Notes: generated from the letters alone by a model not told the origin. DNA of 8,378 nucleotides from DASRPD01 sp035646535 (GCA_035646535.1 DASRPD010000056.1:1-8378); one strand, 5' to 3'. Positions 1-7,353 are shown, counted from the stretch's first letter. Made by a program: numbers and translations.

Positions 1-855
1 GCCGAGAGCCTCGACGATTCGATCAAGACCCCCGACGACCTCGAGCGGCACGCCGACGGCATTCCGTTCCTCGGCGATCTCCCCCGGGCCGACACGAAAC
101 GCTCCGGCGACCGCGTGCTGGTCGCGCTCGACGACCCCGACTCGGTCCCGGCCGAGGCGTTCCGATCGCTGCGCACGAGCCTGCAGGTCGTCCAGCTCCG
201 CCAACCCTTGCAGACGCTGCTCATCACGAGCGCCGCGAGCGGCGAAGGCAAGAGCACCGTGGCCGCGAACCTGGCCGTCACCCTCGCTCGGGCGAACAAG
301 AAGGTCGTCCTGGTCGATCTCGACCTCCGCAAGCCCACCATCGCTCAGATCTTCGGGCTTCCGCCCGACCAGGGCTTCTCGTCGGTCCTGCTCGGCGAGC
401 GTGAGGTCGAAGACGCGATGTTCACCGTTGCGGTGCAACCCGGCACGCCGCTGCGGGTGCTGCCCGCGGGCACCGCGCCGGCCAACCCGTCGGAGCTGCT
501 GGGCACGAAGTGGCTCGGCGAGCTCCTCGCCCGAATCCGCACGGAGGCCGACATCGTGCTCATCGACTCGCCGCCGCTGCTCCGGGTCACGGACTCGATG
601 GTCCTTGCCCCCCAGGTCGATGGCGTCCTTCTCGTCACCCGATCGGGCGTGACCAGCCAGCGCAGCCTCACCCGGGCAACGGGGATGCTCGCTCAGGCGG
701 GCGCGCCGACCATCGGGGCGGTGCTGAACGACGTACACGGTCGGGCGGGGTACGGGTACGGGTACGGGGACGGATACGGGCACGGATACGGGCACGAGAC
801 AACCAAGAAGGCCCGGTCCAAGAAAGACGAGCGCGCCCGCCTGAGCAAGGTCTGA
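1..855 (+). CDS. Polysaccharide co-polymerase / BY-type tyrosine kinase, 3' part (5' end outside window)
   Basis: The frame is open from base 1, so the gene starts upstream; 284 residues are visible. Residues 1-34 match the linker that joins a Wzz-type membrane domain to the kinase (ESLDDSIKTPDDLERH, then IPFLGDLPR). An upstream Wzz domain in the same polypeptide is therefore likely, by inference. The cytoplasmic P-loop kinase follows: EAFRSLRTSL at 52-61, Walker A SGEGKST at 80-86, Walker A' VVLVDLDLRKP at 102-112, the family-typical PAGTAPANPSELL at 155-167, and Walker B DIVLIDSPP at 184-192. The tail from about residue 250 alternates Gly with five Tyr, then His/Asp, and ends in a Lys/Arg-rich stretch. 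This is the position of the autophosphorylated tyrosine cluster in BY-kinases. Such kinases control chain length and export of exopolysaccharide through cycles of autophosphorylation. The phosphatase gene begins 5 bases after the stop, so the two are probably co-transcribed. Family assignment is firm; the exported polymer is unknown. Confidence 0.93.
   Translation, partial: AESLDDSIKTPDDLERHADGIPFLGDLPRADTKRSGDRVLVALDDPDSVPAEAFRSLRTSLQVVQLRQPLQTLLITSAASGEGKSTVAANLAVTLARANKKVVLVDLDLRKPTIAQIFGLPPDQGFSSVLLGEREVEDAMFTVAVQPGTPLRVLPAGTAPANPSELLGTKWLGELLARIRTEADIVLIDSPPLLRVTDSMVLAPQVDGVLLVTRSGVTSQRSLTRATGMLAQAGAPTIGAVLNDVHGRAGYGYGYGDGYGHGYGHETTKKARSKKDERARLSKV
748..795 (+). repeat. Hexanucleotide tandem repeat encoding the Gly-Tyr kinase tail
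   Basis: Eight in-frame hexamers of the form GGG/GGA + TAC, CAC or GAC run without a break. They encode GYGYGYGDGYGHGYGH. The first three units are identical (GGGTAC); later ones differ by single bases that turn Tyr (TAC) into Asp (GAC) or His (CAC). Because the unit is six bases, slippage would add or remove Gly-Tyr pairs without breaking the frame. Five tyrosines are present. Confidence 0.9.
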
Positions 856-860
856 GGCGC

Positions 861-1436
861 GTGAGCACCCTGTTCGTCTGCACGGGCAACGCCTGTCGTT
901 CCCCCATGGCTGTGGCCCTGCTCCGTCACCATCTCGCCGCGCGCGGCGTCGAGGAGGAGGTGTCGTCAGCCGGACTCGTCACCGGGGACCGGGCGGCGAC
1001 CGACGAGGCGGTCGCGGTGCTCGCGGCGCGTGACGTGACGGTCGGCGGCCACCACAGCCGCCGGCTCACGCCGGCGATCGTCGGCGACGCCGATCTCATC
1101 GTCGGCATGGCGCGAGAGCACGCCCGCGCGGTGTTCGGCGTCGACGACGCAGCCCTGGCCCGCACGGTCACCGTGAAGGAGCTCGTACGCCGAGCTGCAG
1201 TGAGCGGCATCCGAGAGCCCGGAGAGCCGCTCACGGACTGGGTCACTCGCCTGACGGCCGACCGTGATCCGGCGGACATGCTCGGCAGCTCGCCGGACGA
1301 CGACATCGACGACCCGCTCGGCCGACCCCGACGCGTCTACGAGAGTCTCGCCGACGAGCTCGACCACCTGACGGGCCGCATGGTGCACCTCGCGTGGCCG
1401 GCGCCGTTCTACGGTGAGCTCATTCCCGCGAGTTGA
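861..1436 (+). CDS. Low-molecular-weight protein tyrosine phosphatase (Wzb/PtpA type)
   Basis: A cytoplasmic phosphatase of 191 residues that hydrolyses phosphotyrosine. The P-loop CTGNACRS lies at residues 7-14, with nucleophile Cys7 and phosphate-binding Arg13. The general-acid motif is DIDDPLG at 148-154, so Asp151 is the likely proton donor. The protein is longer than the roughly 150-residue family norm, mainly through a longer segment between about 110 and 148. The frame is open upstream to about 510, but the GTG at 861 places the P-loop at the usual distance from the N-terminus and lies just after the kinase stop. An AAGG at 847-850, inside the kinase end, may act as ribosome binding site. 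The expected substrate is the tyrosine tail of the neighbouring kinase. The end overlaps the convergent pth gene by 17 bases. Confidence 0.93.
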   Translation: MSTLFVCTGNACRSPMAVALLRHHLAARGVEEEVSSAGLVTGDRAATDEAVAVLAARDVTVGGHHSRRLTPAIVGDADLIVGMAREHARAVFGVDDAALARTVTVKELVRRAAVSGIREPGEPLTDWVTRLTADRDPADMLGSSPDDDIDDPLGRPRRVYESLADELDHLTGRMVHLAWPAPFYGELIPAS

Positions 1437-2022
1437 AGCGGTTCATCGCGGCGTCGACTCCGTCGGCCACGATCGTCTCGACCGCGTCCGCGGCGTCATG
1501 CAGGGTCACATCCACCGCGGCCCGCTCACGCTTCGACAGCTGGTTCAACACATGGTCGGCGCCGCGCTCTTTGCTCACCGGCTTGCCGATCCCGAGCCGC
1601 ACCCGCACGAACGCGTCATCGTGGAGGTGCTGCTTGATCGAACGCAGACCGTTGTGGCCGGCAAGGCCACCACCCGTCTTGACCCGTAGCTCGCCGGTGG
1701 GGAGATCGAGCTCGTCGTGGACGACGACGATGTGGTCCACCTCGACGCCGTAGCGACGAGCGAGCGCCTGCACGGCCCGGCCGGACTCGTTCACGTACGT
1801 GAGCGGGATCGCGAGCGCGACTCGTCGCTCACCCATGCGTACCTGGTCGGCCAGCGCGTGCTCCTTGGCCTTGCGCAGGCGTGCGCCGTGACGGGATGCG
1901 ACCAACTCGACGACCTCGGCGCCGAGGTTGTGGCGCGTCTGGGCGAACTCCGCGCCAGGGTTGCCCAGACCGACCACGAGGTAGTCGGCCGGGGTGCCGG
2001 TACGCGGCCCCCGCCGCACCAC
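1420..2022 (-). CDS. pth: Peptidyl-tRNA hydrolase
   Basis: A cytoplasmic housekeeping enzyme of 200 residues that cleaves peptidyl-tRNA released from stalled ribosomes. The family motifs are complete: VGLGNPG at 17-23 (Asn21), TRHN at 29-32 with catalytic His31, TYVNESG at 75-81 (Asn78), HDELDLP at 102-108 (Asp103), and GGGLAGHNGL at 117-126 (Asn124). Phe26 stands where the E. coli enzyme has Tyr15, a mild change. The first 13 residues are an Arg-rich extension before the usual start of the fold. The GTG start lies 3 bases after the rplY stop (TAG ATC GTG, with a second in-frame GTG directly after). No good Shine-Dalgarno sequence precedes it, so translation is probably coupled to rplY. The rplY-pth pairing is standard in Actinobacteria. 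The 3' end overlaps the opposing phosphatase gene by 17 bases, leaving no room for a separate terminator. Confidence 0.97.
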   Translation of the reverse strand: MVRRGPRTGTPADYLVVGLGNPGAEFAQTRHNLGAEVVELVASRHGARLRKAKEHALADQVRMGERRVALAIPLTYVNESGRAVQALARRYGVEVDHIVVVHDELDLPTGELRVKTGGGLAGHNGLRSIKQHLHDDAFVRVRLGIGKPVSKERGADHVLNQLSKRERAAVDVTLHDAADAVETIVADGVDAAMNRFNSRE

Positions 2023-2025
2023 GAT

Positions 2026-2700
2026 CTAGTCCGAGGACTCGTCGTCGGAGTCGCCGTCCCCCTCGGCGCTCGCTTCGGCGCCCTCGCCCTCTTCTCCTTC
2101 GAGGCCCTCTTCGCCCTCTTCCTCGGCCGGCTCTTCCGCCTCGACGATGCGAGGCATGATGACCTGGACGACGAGCTCCTCGGGGTCCTGCTGGAGGGCG
2201 ACGCCGGCCGGAATCGCGATCTCGGACAGGCGGATCTGGTCGCCGATCTCGAGCGCGGAGACGTCCACCTCGATCTCGTTCGGGATCGAGGCCGGCATCG
2301 CTTCGATGCTGAGGGTGAAGATGAGCTGTTCGAGCAGGCCCCCGTCACGCGTGCCCGGCGCCTCGCCCACGGCGTGGAGCGGCACCTCGGCGGCCACCGC
2401 GACGTCACGGCGGATGCGGACGAAGTCCACGTGGATCAGGTCGCCACGGGTGGGATGGCGCTGGAGCTGCCGTGCGAGCGTGAGCTGGCGGTCGCCCTCG
2501 ACGTCGAGACGAATCAGCGTGTTGGTGCCACCCTCGCCGGCGAGGATGTGGGCCAGCTCCCGCTCGGACACCGTGACCGGCACCGCGTCGGCCTCGAGGC
2601 CGTAGACGACAGCCGGTACGGACCCGCTCCGTCGCAGACGCCCCGCCGGGCGGGAGCCCTTCTCGAGACGAGCCGTAGCGGTAAGGATGACATCGGCCAT
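2026..2700 (-). CDS. rplY: 50S ribosomal protein L25/CTC (TL5 family)
   Basis: A two-domain ribosomal protein of 224 residues. The N-terminal L25 domain binds 5S rRNA (about residues 4-92: the Ala-Gly-Arg-Leu-Arg-Arg stretch at 19-24, VPAVVYG at 28-34, RGDLIHVDF at 85-93). The C-terminal TL5/CTC beta domain follows (about 100-184, with QDPEELVVQV at 171-180). Residues 187-224 form an acidic tail rich in Glu, Asp, Gly and Ser with no Lys or Arg. Tails like this are common in actinobacterial CTC proteins and are presumably disordered. The ATG at 2700 starts MADVILTA, which fits the family; a GAGGA lies about 11 bases upstream, slightly far. A longer open frame continues upstream but has no family similarity and overlaps the preceding gene. 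A 137-base gap separates it from that gene, so it may have its own promoter, although I could not identify one. pth follows 3 bases downstream. Confidence 0.95.
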   Translation of the reverse strand: MADVILTATARLEKGSRPAGRLRRSGSVPAVVYGLEADAVPVTVSERELAHILAGEGGTNTLIRLDVEGDRQLTLARQLQRHPTRGDLIHVDFVRIRRDVAVAAEVPLHAVGEAPGTRDGGLLEQLIFTLSIEAMPASIPNEIEVDVSALEIGDQIRLSEIAIPAGVALQQDPEELVVQVIMPRIVEAEEPAEEEGEEGLEGEEGEGAEASAEGDGDSDDESSD

Positions 2701-2808
2701 GACGCGTGGGGTCCTCGTGGTCAGAACGAAGGGGTGGTCGAAACAAGGCACGGTGGAGACAGGTGGCTGTTCAGTGTGCCACGTCGACCGGGCGCCATGC
2801 GAGGCACG

Positions 2809-2834
2809 GTCGAGCGATGCCCCGGTGGCTCGAC
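2809..2834 (-). terminator. Possible hairpin just downstream of the transferase-DUF4012 gene
   Basis: A perfect 7-bp inverted repeat, GTCGAGC (2809-2815) and GCTCGAC (2828-2834), encloses a 12-base loop. It starts 4 bases after the stop codon of the large minus-strand gene. No T-run follows, so it would be a tail-less terminator at best, or only a 3' stabilising stem. The rest of the 2701-2837 gap shows no convincing promoter by eye. Confidence 0.35.
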
Positions 2835-2837
2835 AAC

Positions 2838-5800
2838 TCAGCTCGCGAGAGCCCGCCTTCGCTTCTCGGCCGGCCGGGGACGGGATCTCACGACCTGAGG
2901 GGCCCGGCGCGCCGTCCGGGTCATGATGAACGCCACGCCGAGGCCGAGACCGACCAGCACACCGGCCAGCCATTGCCAGGTGCCGAGGAACTCTGGCAAC
3001 CGGACGGGCGGCAGATCGCTCGCGACCCGTAGCCCCTTCCCGACGATGAGGGGCCGGCCGTCGGCGCCGACGCCGGTCGCGGTGATGGTCGTCGGCGCCA
3101 CCACCCGTGTGCTCGGGATCGTCACCGGAGCCCGGATCACACCCTCGGTGTCGGCCGATGCGAGCAATCCCGGCGTGCCATCGAGACCGATCGACACGGG
3201 TGTGCCCGGCAGAAAGCCGCGAGCGGTCGCGGTGACGCTCGCTCCGAGCGGGGCCGCGACCGCGTCGAGTGCAAGGCCTTGGGGGGTTTCGGGGTACGTC
3301 GGCGGGATGTCGGCAACGGCGGCGCCGGCGGGAACCACGCGCACCCACACCGTGGTGGGCTCATCGAGCGCGATCTCGGTGGCCGCGGTGCTCGGGCTCT
3401 GAGCGTCGAGTCCGGCGATGTCGGCGATCTCGTAGCCGTCGGGCACCTCGACCCGCACCCGGACCGCGTCGGCGCGCACCGTGGCCTGGCGACCGAGGTC
3501 CAGCGCGTACCAGCCACCGGGACCGAGCGGCACCTCTCCTTCCAGGCCCAGCTCGAGCGTGGACGTCGAGCCCGAGGGGATGCTCACGAACGTGCTGTAC
3601 ACCTGCCGACCGAGCTCCCGCTCGGCCTCGAGGGCCCCCGGCTGACCATCGAGAACCGCGTCGGTGAGACCGAGGGGCGAGTAGACCGACACGTAGGAGC
3701 GGTTCTCGCCCGGCGCGAAGCGGTCGTCGTACGGTCCGATGACGGTCGTCGAGAGTCCCGCGGCCGGCGCGTCGTTGCGCAGCTGGACGGTGAGGTTCAT
3801 GGCCACGCGCGCCCGACTGCCGCGGGCGGCGGGCTCGACGCGGACCTTCGCGTCGACGCTCCGATGGAGGTAGTAGTCGGTCTTGTTTCCGGCCGCGTTC
3901 TGGTTCACCAGCATGAGGGAGTCCGACCGCGCGGGCGCGAGCGCGCCCGCCGCCCCGACGTCGATCGCGAGCGCCTCCTCGGTCGGTTCGACGAACCAGG
4001 TCGTGAGATGACCCTGTGCGGTGGCCTCGCCGAGCGCGTCGGCGATCTCGGTGACATCACCGAGCTCGACGCGCGTGACTTCGTCCCAGACCGTTTCGGC
4101 GACATCGCCGAGGAAGTCGACCCGAGCCTCGGTATCGAGCACTTCATAGGCGTCTCGGAGCGTCACGTCGACGACATTGTCGGCAGTGATCGGGTCGGGC
4201 CAGGGGTCCACCCTCACCGGTCCGGTCAGGCGCAACAGCGCAGCCAGGCCGAGCGGATCCACCGCGATCACCCCGTCGATCTCCGGCCCACCGGACTGCG
4301 GCAGCAGATCGGCAATGACCGGCCCGACCGTCGGCAGGTCGGGCGCCATGTTGATGTTCTGCCACGTGTCGGCGACCGAGAACCGCTCATACCGACTCGT
4401 GTAGTCCTCGGCCGCGTGCAGCGTTCGCTCGTCGGGAAGGAGTCCGCCCTGGTTGAGGGTCGAGATCCGTTCGAATTGGTCGAGCTCCATCTTGCCGTCA
4501 TCGGCCGAAAGGATGCCCCAGCTGCCGATGAAGCCACCGGTGCCGCGCAGCTCGGCCGGGTTCTGCACCGCGAGGAAGTACCGGCGCGGCTCGTCGACGC
4601 CGAAGAGCCGCGAGACGAGCGCGGCGGCGCGAGCATTGCGCTGGGCGTCTCTGGTCGCCCGGCGGAGCTCCTGTTGGAGATCGCCGAGCGCGTCGTGGAC
4701 CGGGCCCAGCAGCAGCGTCGGGCTCACGGCCTCGACACGGCGCGTGGCGCGCTCGGCGACGACCGCAGCCTCTTCGAATCGCGGCTGGAGCGCGAGCACC
4801 GCCGTGACGGGCACGACCCCGTCGCGCACCGCGAGGTCCTGCTGCGCGGTGGCCATCGCCAGGTCGGCGGCCTCGTCGGCCAGGTCGCGCCCAACATCGG
4901 CTACGGCCGACACTGCACCCAGGTTCTCCCCCACGATCGGCACGGCGCGCGCGGCGCGCCCCCAGAGCGCGTCGAGGTCATTCGCCGCGGCGTCGAACGC
5001 GACTCCTGCCGCCGCGAACGCGACCTGGCCGGCCTCGGGCTCACCGTCACGCGCGGCGTCGAGTCCCCGTTCGACCTGGACCCGAGCGGTCTCCAGGTTC
5101 TGACGGACGCGCCGCGCCGTCGTCCCGACGACCACAGCCGCGCCGACCACTCCGACGATCGCCAGCGCGAAGGTCCACCGGATCGCGCGTGGGAAACCCG
5201 TCGCCGCCGACCGGTACACCCGAGCGCGCCGTACCGAGAACAGCAGCGCGACGGCGATCACGATCGCGGCTGCGGCCGCACCGAGCACCGGGATGACCGC
5301 CCGAGCCGCGAGCACGCCGAGAGTCGAGAATGCTGCCTGCACGGCGAGCAGAATGCCGACGGCCGCCTGACGCGAGCGGCCGATCACCACGAGGCGGTGC
5401 GACAGGTGGTCGGTCCCGCCGTCGAAGAGGCGCCGACCGTGGCGAGGCCGGGCGAGCGCCACCGTTGCGGTGTCGAGCAGCGGGAGCGCCACGAACAACG
5501 CCACGCACACGATGCTCGCGGGAGGCAGCGGAATCGGGCGCACCTCGAGCACGGCCACACTGAGCATGAAGCCGAGGGCGAGCGAGCCCGCGTCACCCTG
5601 GAAGATCGTGGCCGGCCGCCAGTTCCACGCGACGAAGCCGAGGCACGCTCCGGCCAGCGCGGCGCCCAGCGCGGCAATCGCCGGTTGGTGACCGAGCACC
5701 GCCGCGACGCCGACACCGCTCGCGCTGACGACGACGAAACCGCTGAGCAGCCCGTCGATGTTGTCGAGCAGGTTGCAGGCATTGATGACCGCGGTGATGA

Positions 5801-6197
5801 ACACCACCGTCACGACGACATCGAGCCAGCCGGACCCGCTGATGGACAGCCGCGCGCCCGCGAGCGCCGCGGCAGTGGCGATGCCGGCCTGCACGAAGAG
5901 ACGCAACGCGGGGCTCAGTGGGCGAGCGTCATCCGCGAGTCCGAGCAGACACAGTGCCGCACCGCCGGCGACAACCAAGCCGACGACGCGCGCCTCGACC
6001 CCCGAACCGATCAGGCCGGCGACGACCGCGATCGTGACGGCCACGCCGCCGAGGTAGGCCGTCGGCCGCCGGTGGGCCTTGCGGGCGGCCGGTCGGTCGA
6101 CGAAGTTGCGGGCGTAGGCGATCCGACGGACGGCCAGCGTGAGCGCGAGCGCGACGAACCCGGCGATGACGAAGGCGGCCGCCCAGCGCCCGTCCAT
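2838..6197 (-). CDS. Fusion: WecA/TagO/MraY-type polyprenyl-phosphate sugar-phosphate transferase + DUF4012 + Ig-like module
   Basis: A membrane protein of 1119 residues. Residues 1 to about 325 form a complete multi-pass transferase that would move a sugar-phosphate from a UDP-sugar to undecaprenyl phosphate. Its motifs are intact: DRPAARKAHRRPTAYLGG at 34-51, LADDARPLS at 87-95 (Asp89/Asp90), NLLDNIDGL at 142-150, FQGDAGS at 199-205, and TDHLSHRL at 262-269. After a short basic loop, a membrane segment (341-358) leads outside. Next come a helical, coiled-coil-like Ala/Glu-rich region (about 360-530) and DUF4012, with NPAELRGTGGFIGSWG at 546-561, VIAVDPLGLAALLRLTGPV at 643-661 and NKTDYYLHRS at 771-780. 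A beta-rich part and an Ig-like module (about 978-1060) follow, then a membrane segment (1073-1093) and a basic cytoplasmic tail. The charge pattern fits the positive-inside rule. The ATG lies 15 bases after the SDR gene stop, with a weak upstream GAGG, so the two are probably one operon. DUF4012 has no established function; its role here is inferred from the fusion and its neighbours. Confidence 0.88.
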   Translation of the reverse strand: MDGRWAAAFVIAGFVALALTLAVRRIAYARNFVDRPAARKAHRRPTAYLGGVAVTIAVVAGLIGSGVEARVVGLVVAGGAALCLLGLADDARPLSPALRLFVQAGIATAAALAGARLSISGSGWLDVVVTVVFITAVINACNLLDNIDGLLSGFVVVSASGVGVAAVLGHQPAIAALGAALAGACLGFVAWNWRPATIFQGDAGSLALGFMLSVAVLEVRPIPLPPASIVCVALFVALPLLDTATVALARPRHGRRLFDGGTDHLSHRLVVIGRSRQAAVGILLAVQAAFSTLGVLAARAVIPVLGAAAAAIVIAVALLFSVRRARVYRSAATGFPRAIRWTFALAIVGVVGAAVVVGTTARRVRQNLETARVQVERGLDAARDGEPEAGQVAFAAAGVAFDAAANDLDALWGRAARAVPIVGENLGAVSAVADVGRDLADEAADLAMATAQQDLAVRDGVVPVTAVLALQPRFEEAAVVAERATRRVEAVSPTLLLGPVHDALGDLQQELRRATRDAQRNARAAALVSRLFGVDEPRRYFLAVQNPAELRGTGGFIGSWGILSADDGKMELDQFERISTLNQGGLLPDERTLHAAEDYTSRYERFSVADTWQNINMAPDLPTVGPVIADLLPQSGGPEIDGVIAVDPLGLAALLRLTGPVRVDPWPDPITADNVVDVTLRDAYEVLDTEARVDFLGDVAETVWDEVTRVELGDVTEIADALGEATAQGHLTTWFVEPTEEALAIDVGAAGALAPARSDSLMLVNQNAAGNKTDYYLHRSVDAKVRVEPAARGSRARVAMNLTVQLRNDAPAAGLSTTVIGPYDDRFAPGENRSYVSVYSPLGLTDAVLDGQPGALEAERELGRQVYSTFVSIPSGSTSTLELGLEGEVPLGPGGWYALDLGRQATVRADAVRVRVEVPDGYEIADIAGLDAQSPSTAATEIALDEPTTVWVRVVPAGAAVADIPPTYPETPQGLALDAVAAPLGASVTATARGFLPGTPVSIGLDGTPGLLASADTEGVIRAPVTIPSTRVVAPTTITATGVGADGRPLIVGKGLRVASDLPPVRLPEFLGTWQWLAGVLVGLGLGVAFIMTRTARRAPQVVRSRPRPAEKRRRALAS

Positions 6198-6212
6198 GAT
6201 GGATCGTGAGCC

Positions 6213-7208
6213 TCAGCCCACGGGTGTCGGGACCGCGCGCGGGGCTCGGCCTGACACTTCGGCCATCGTCTCTCGCAGGATCGTGTCGAGGTCGCGCTCG
6301 GGCTCCCAGCCGATCAGGCGCTTGATCTTGCGCGTGTCCGGCACGCGGCGAACCATGTCCTCGAAGCCGTCGCCGTAGACCTCGCGGTGCGTGACATGCT
6401 CGAGACCGGCGGTCGAGCCGGCCTGCGCCGCGACCCGCTGCGCCAGCTCCTCGATCGAGACCTCCTCCTGCGAGCCGATGTTCACGACCTCGCCGACCGC
6501 GCCGGGGCAATCGATGAGCCCGAGCAGGGCGCGGACCGAGTCGGCGACGTGACAGAAGCAGCGGCGCTGTGACCCGTCGCCGTGCACGGTGATCGGGCGA
6601 CCGTCGAGCGCCTGGCGGATGAAGCGCGGGATCACCATGCCGTAGGCGGGGCTCTGACGGGGTCCCACGGTGTTGAAGAACCGCACGACGATCGCGGGAA
6701 GCCGCCGGTCGCGCGCCGACTCGAGCGCGACGTGCTCGCCGACGGCCTTCGCGAGCGCGTAGCTCCATCGGGTGATGTTCGGTGGGCCGATGACGCTGTC
6801 GTCGGTCTCGGCGAGCGGCACGTTGGTGTTCTTGCCGTACACCTCGGACGTGCTCGCGTAGACGAGCTTGCGGCCGTAGCGGGCCGCGGAGTGGATCACG
6901 TGCTCGCAGCCCTGCACGTTGGTCGTCAGCGAACGGAGGGGCTGTTCCATGAGCAGCCGCACGCCGACGGCCGCGGCCATGTGCATCACGACGTCGTGGG
7001 AACGCACGAGCTCGTCGACCGTGTACGCGTCGCAGATGTTGCCGCGCACGAACCGGAGCCGTTCGTGGTCCGAAACGGCTGCGAGGTTGGCGGTCGTGCC
7101 CGTCGATACGTCGTCGTACACGGTCACCGCATCACCGCGAGCAATGAGCGCCTCGACGAGATGTGAGCCGATGAATCCGGCGCCGCCGGTCACGAGGAAC
7201 GAGGCCAT
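6213..7208 (-). CDS. NAD-dependent extended-SDR nucleotide-sugar enzyme (UDP-glucuronate decarboxylase / epimerase-like)
   Basis: A cytoplasmic enzyme of 331 residues, the usual length of extended SDR sugar epimerases and dehydratases. The NAD-binding GGAGFIGSH lies at 8-16, followed by VYDDVSTG at 30-37, which suits NAD binding. The active site shows TSEVYG at 120-125 and YALAK at 150-154 (Tyr150, Lys154). The sugar-binding half has RFFNTVGPRQ at 176-185 and GDGSQRRCFCHVAD at 210-223. The Ser-Glu pair in TSEVYG and the Arg in QRRCF match positions important in ArnA and UDP-xylose synthase decarboxylases, whereas dTDP-glucose dehydratases have DE in TDEVYG. I therefore favour a UDP-glucuronate decarboxylase-like or 4-epimerase reaction; the exact substrate cannot be read from sequence. 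A strong GGGAGG (7213-7218) lies 4 bases before the ATG and fixes the start. It probably supplies sugar for the glycan started by the next gene. Confidence 0.9.
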   Translation of the reverse strand: MASFLVTGGAGFIGSHLVEALIARGDAVTVYDDVSTGTTANLAAVSDHERLRFVRGNICDAYTVDELVRSHDVVMHMAAAVGVRLLMEQPLRSLTTNVQGCEHVIHSAARYGRKLVYASTSEVYGKNTNVPLAETDDSVIGPPNITRWSYALAKAVGEHVALESARDRRLPAIVVRFFNTVGPRQSPAYGMVIPRFIRQALDGRPITVHGDGSQRRCFCHVADSVRALLGLIDCPGAVGEVVNIGSQEEVSIEELAQRVAAQAGSTAGLEHVTHREVYGDGFEDMVRRVPDTRKIKRLIGWEPERDLDTILRETMAEVSGRAPRAVPTPVG

Positions 7209-7353
7209 GCTGCCTCCCTATGCCCTGTCACGAGGTGTGTGTCGTGTTCGTGGATGGCGTCGACCCGTCCCCGACCTCACTTGAGGGGGTATCCGCGAGG
7301 CGGAGGAACCACGGACCTTCGAGTCAGCGGACTGATCCGAGCCGGGCGCGCGA

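Noticed and set aside
510..860. Upstream extension of the phosphatase frame to give a 308-residue protein
   Set aside because: The extension overlaps the kinase in another frame and is Arg/Pro-rich without motifs. The GTG at 861 places the CX5R loop at the standard distance from the N-terminus.
1717..2898. A 393-codon plus-strand open frame across pth and rplY
   Set aside because: It is antisense to two unmistakable housekeeping genes and shows no family motif; it is a composition shadow.
2701..3348. Upstream extension of the rplY frame to give a 440-residue protein
   Set aside because: The extra part lacks any L25 similarity and lies antiphase inside the 3' end of the preceding gene. The ATG at 2700 gives the family-typical N-terminus.
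3279..6209. A 976-codon open frame on the plus strand, antisense to the transferase-DUF4012 gene
   Set aside because: Its product is an Arg/Asp/His/Gly/Glu-rich low-complexity string with no domain motifs, as expected of an antisense frame in GC-rich DNA. The minus strand there carries clear enzyme motifs and membrane segments.
7274..7287. CCTCA-CT-TGAGG inverted repeat in the gap upstream of the SDR gene
   Set aside because: The arms are 5 bp with a 2-base centre. This is too short to distinguish from chance, and the centre is not palindromic.
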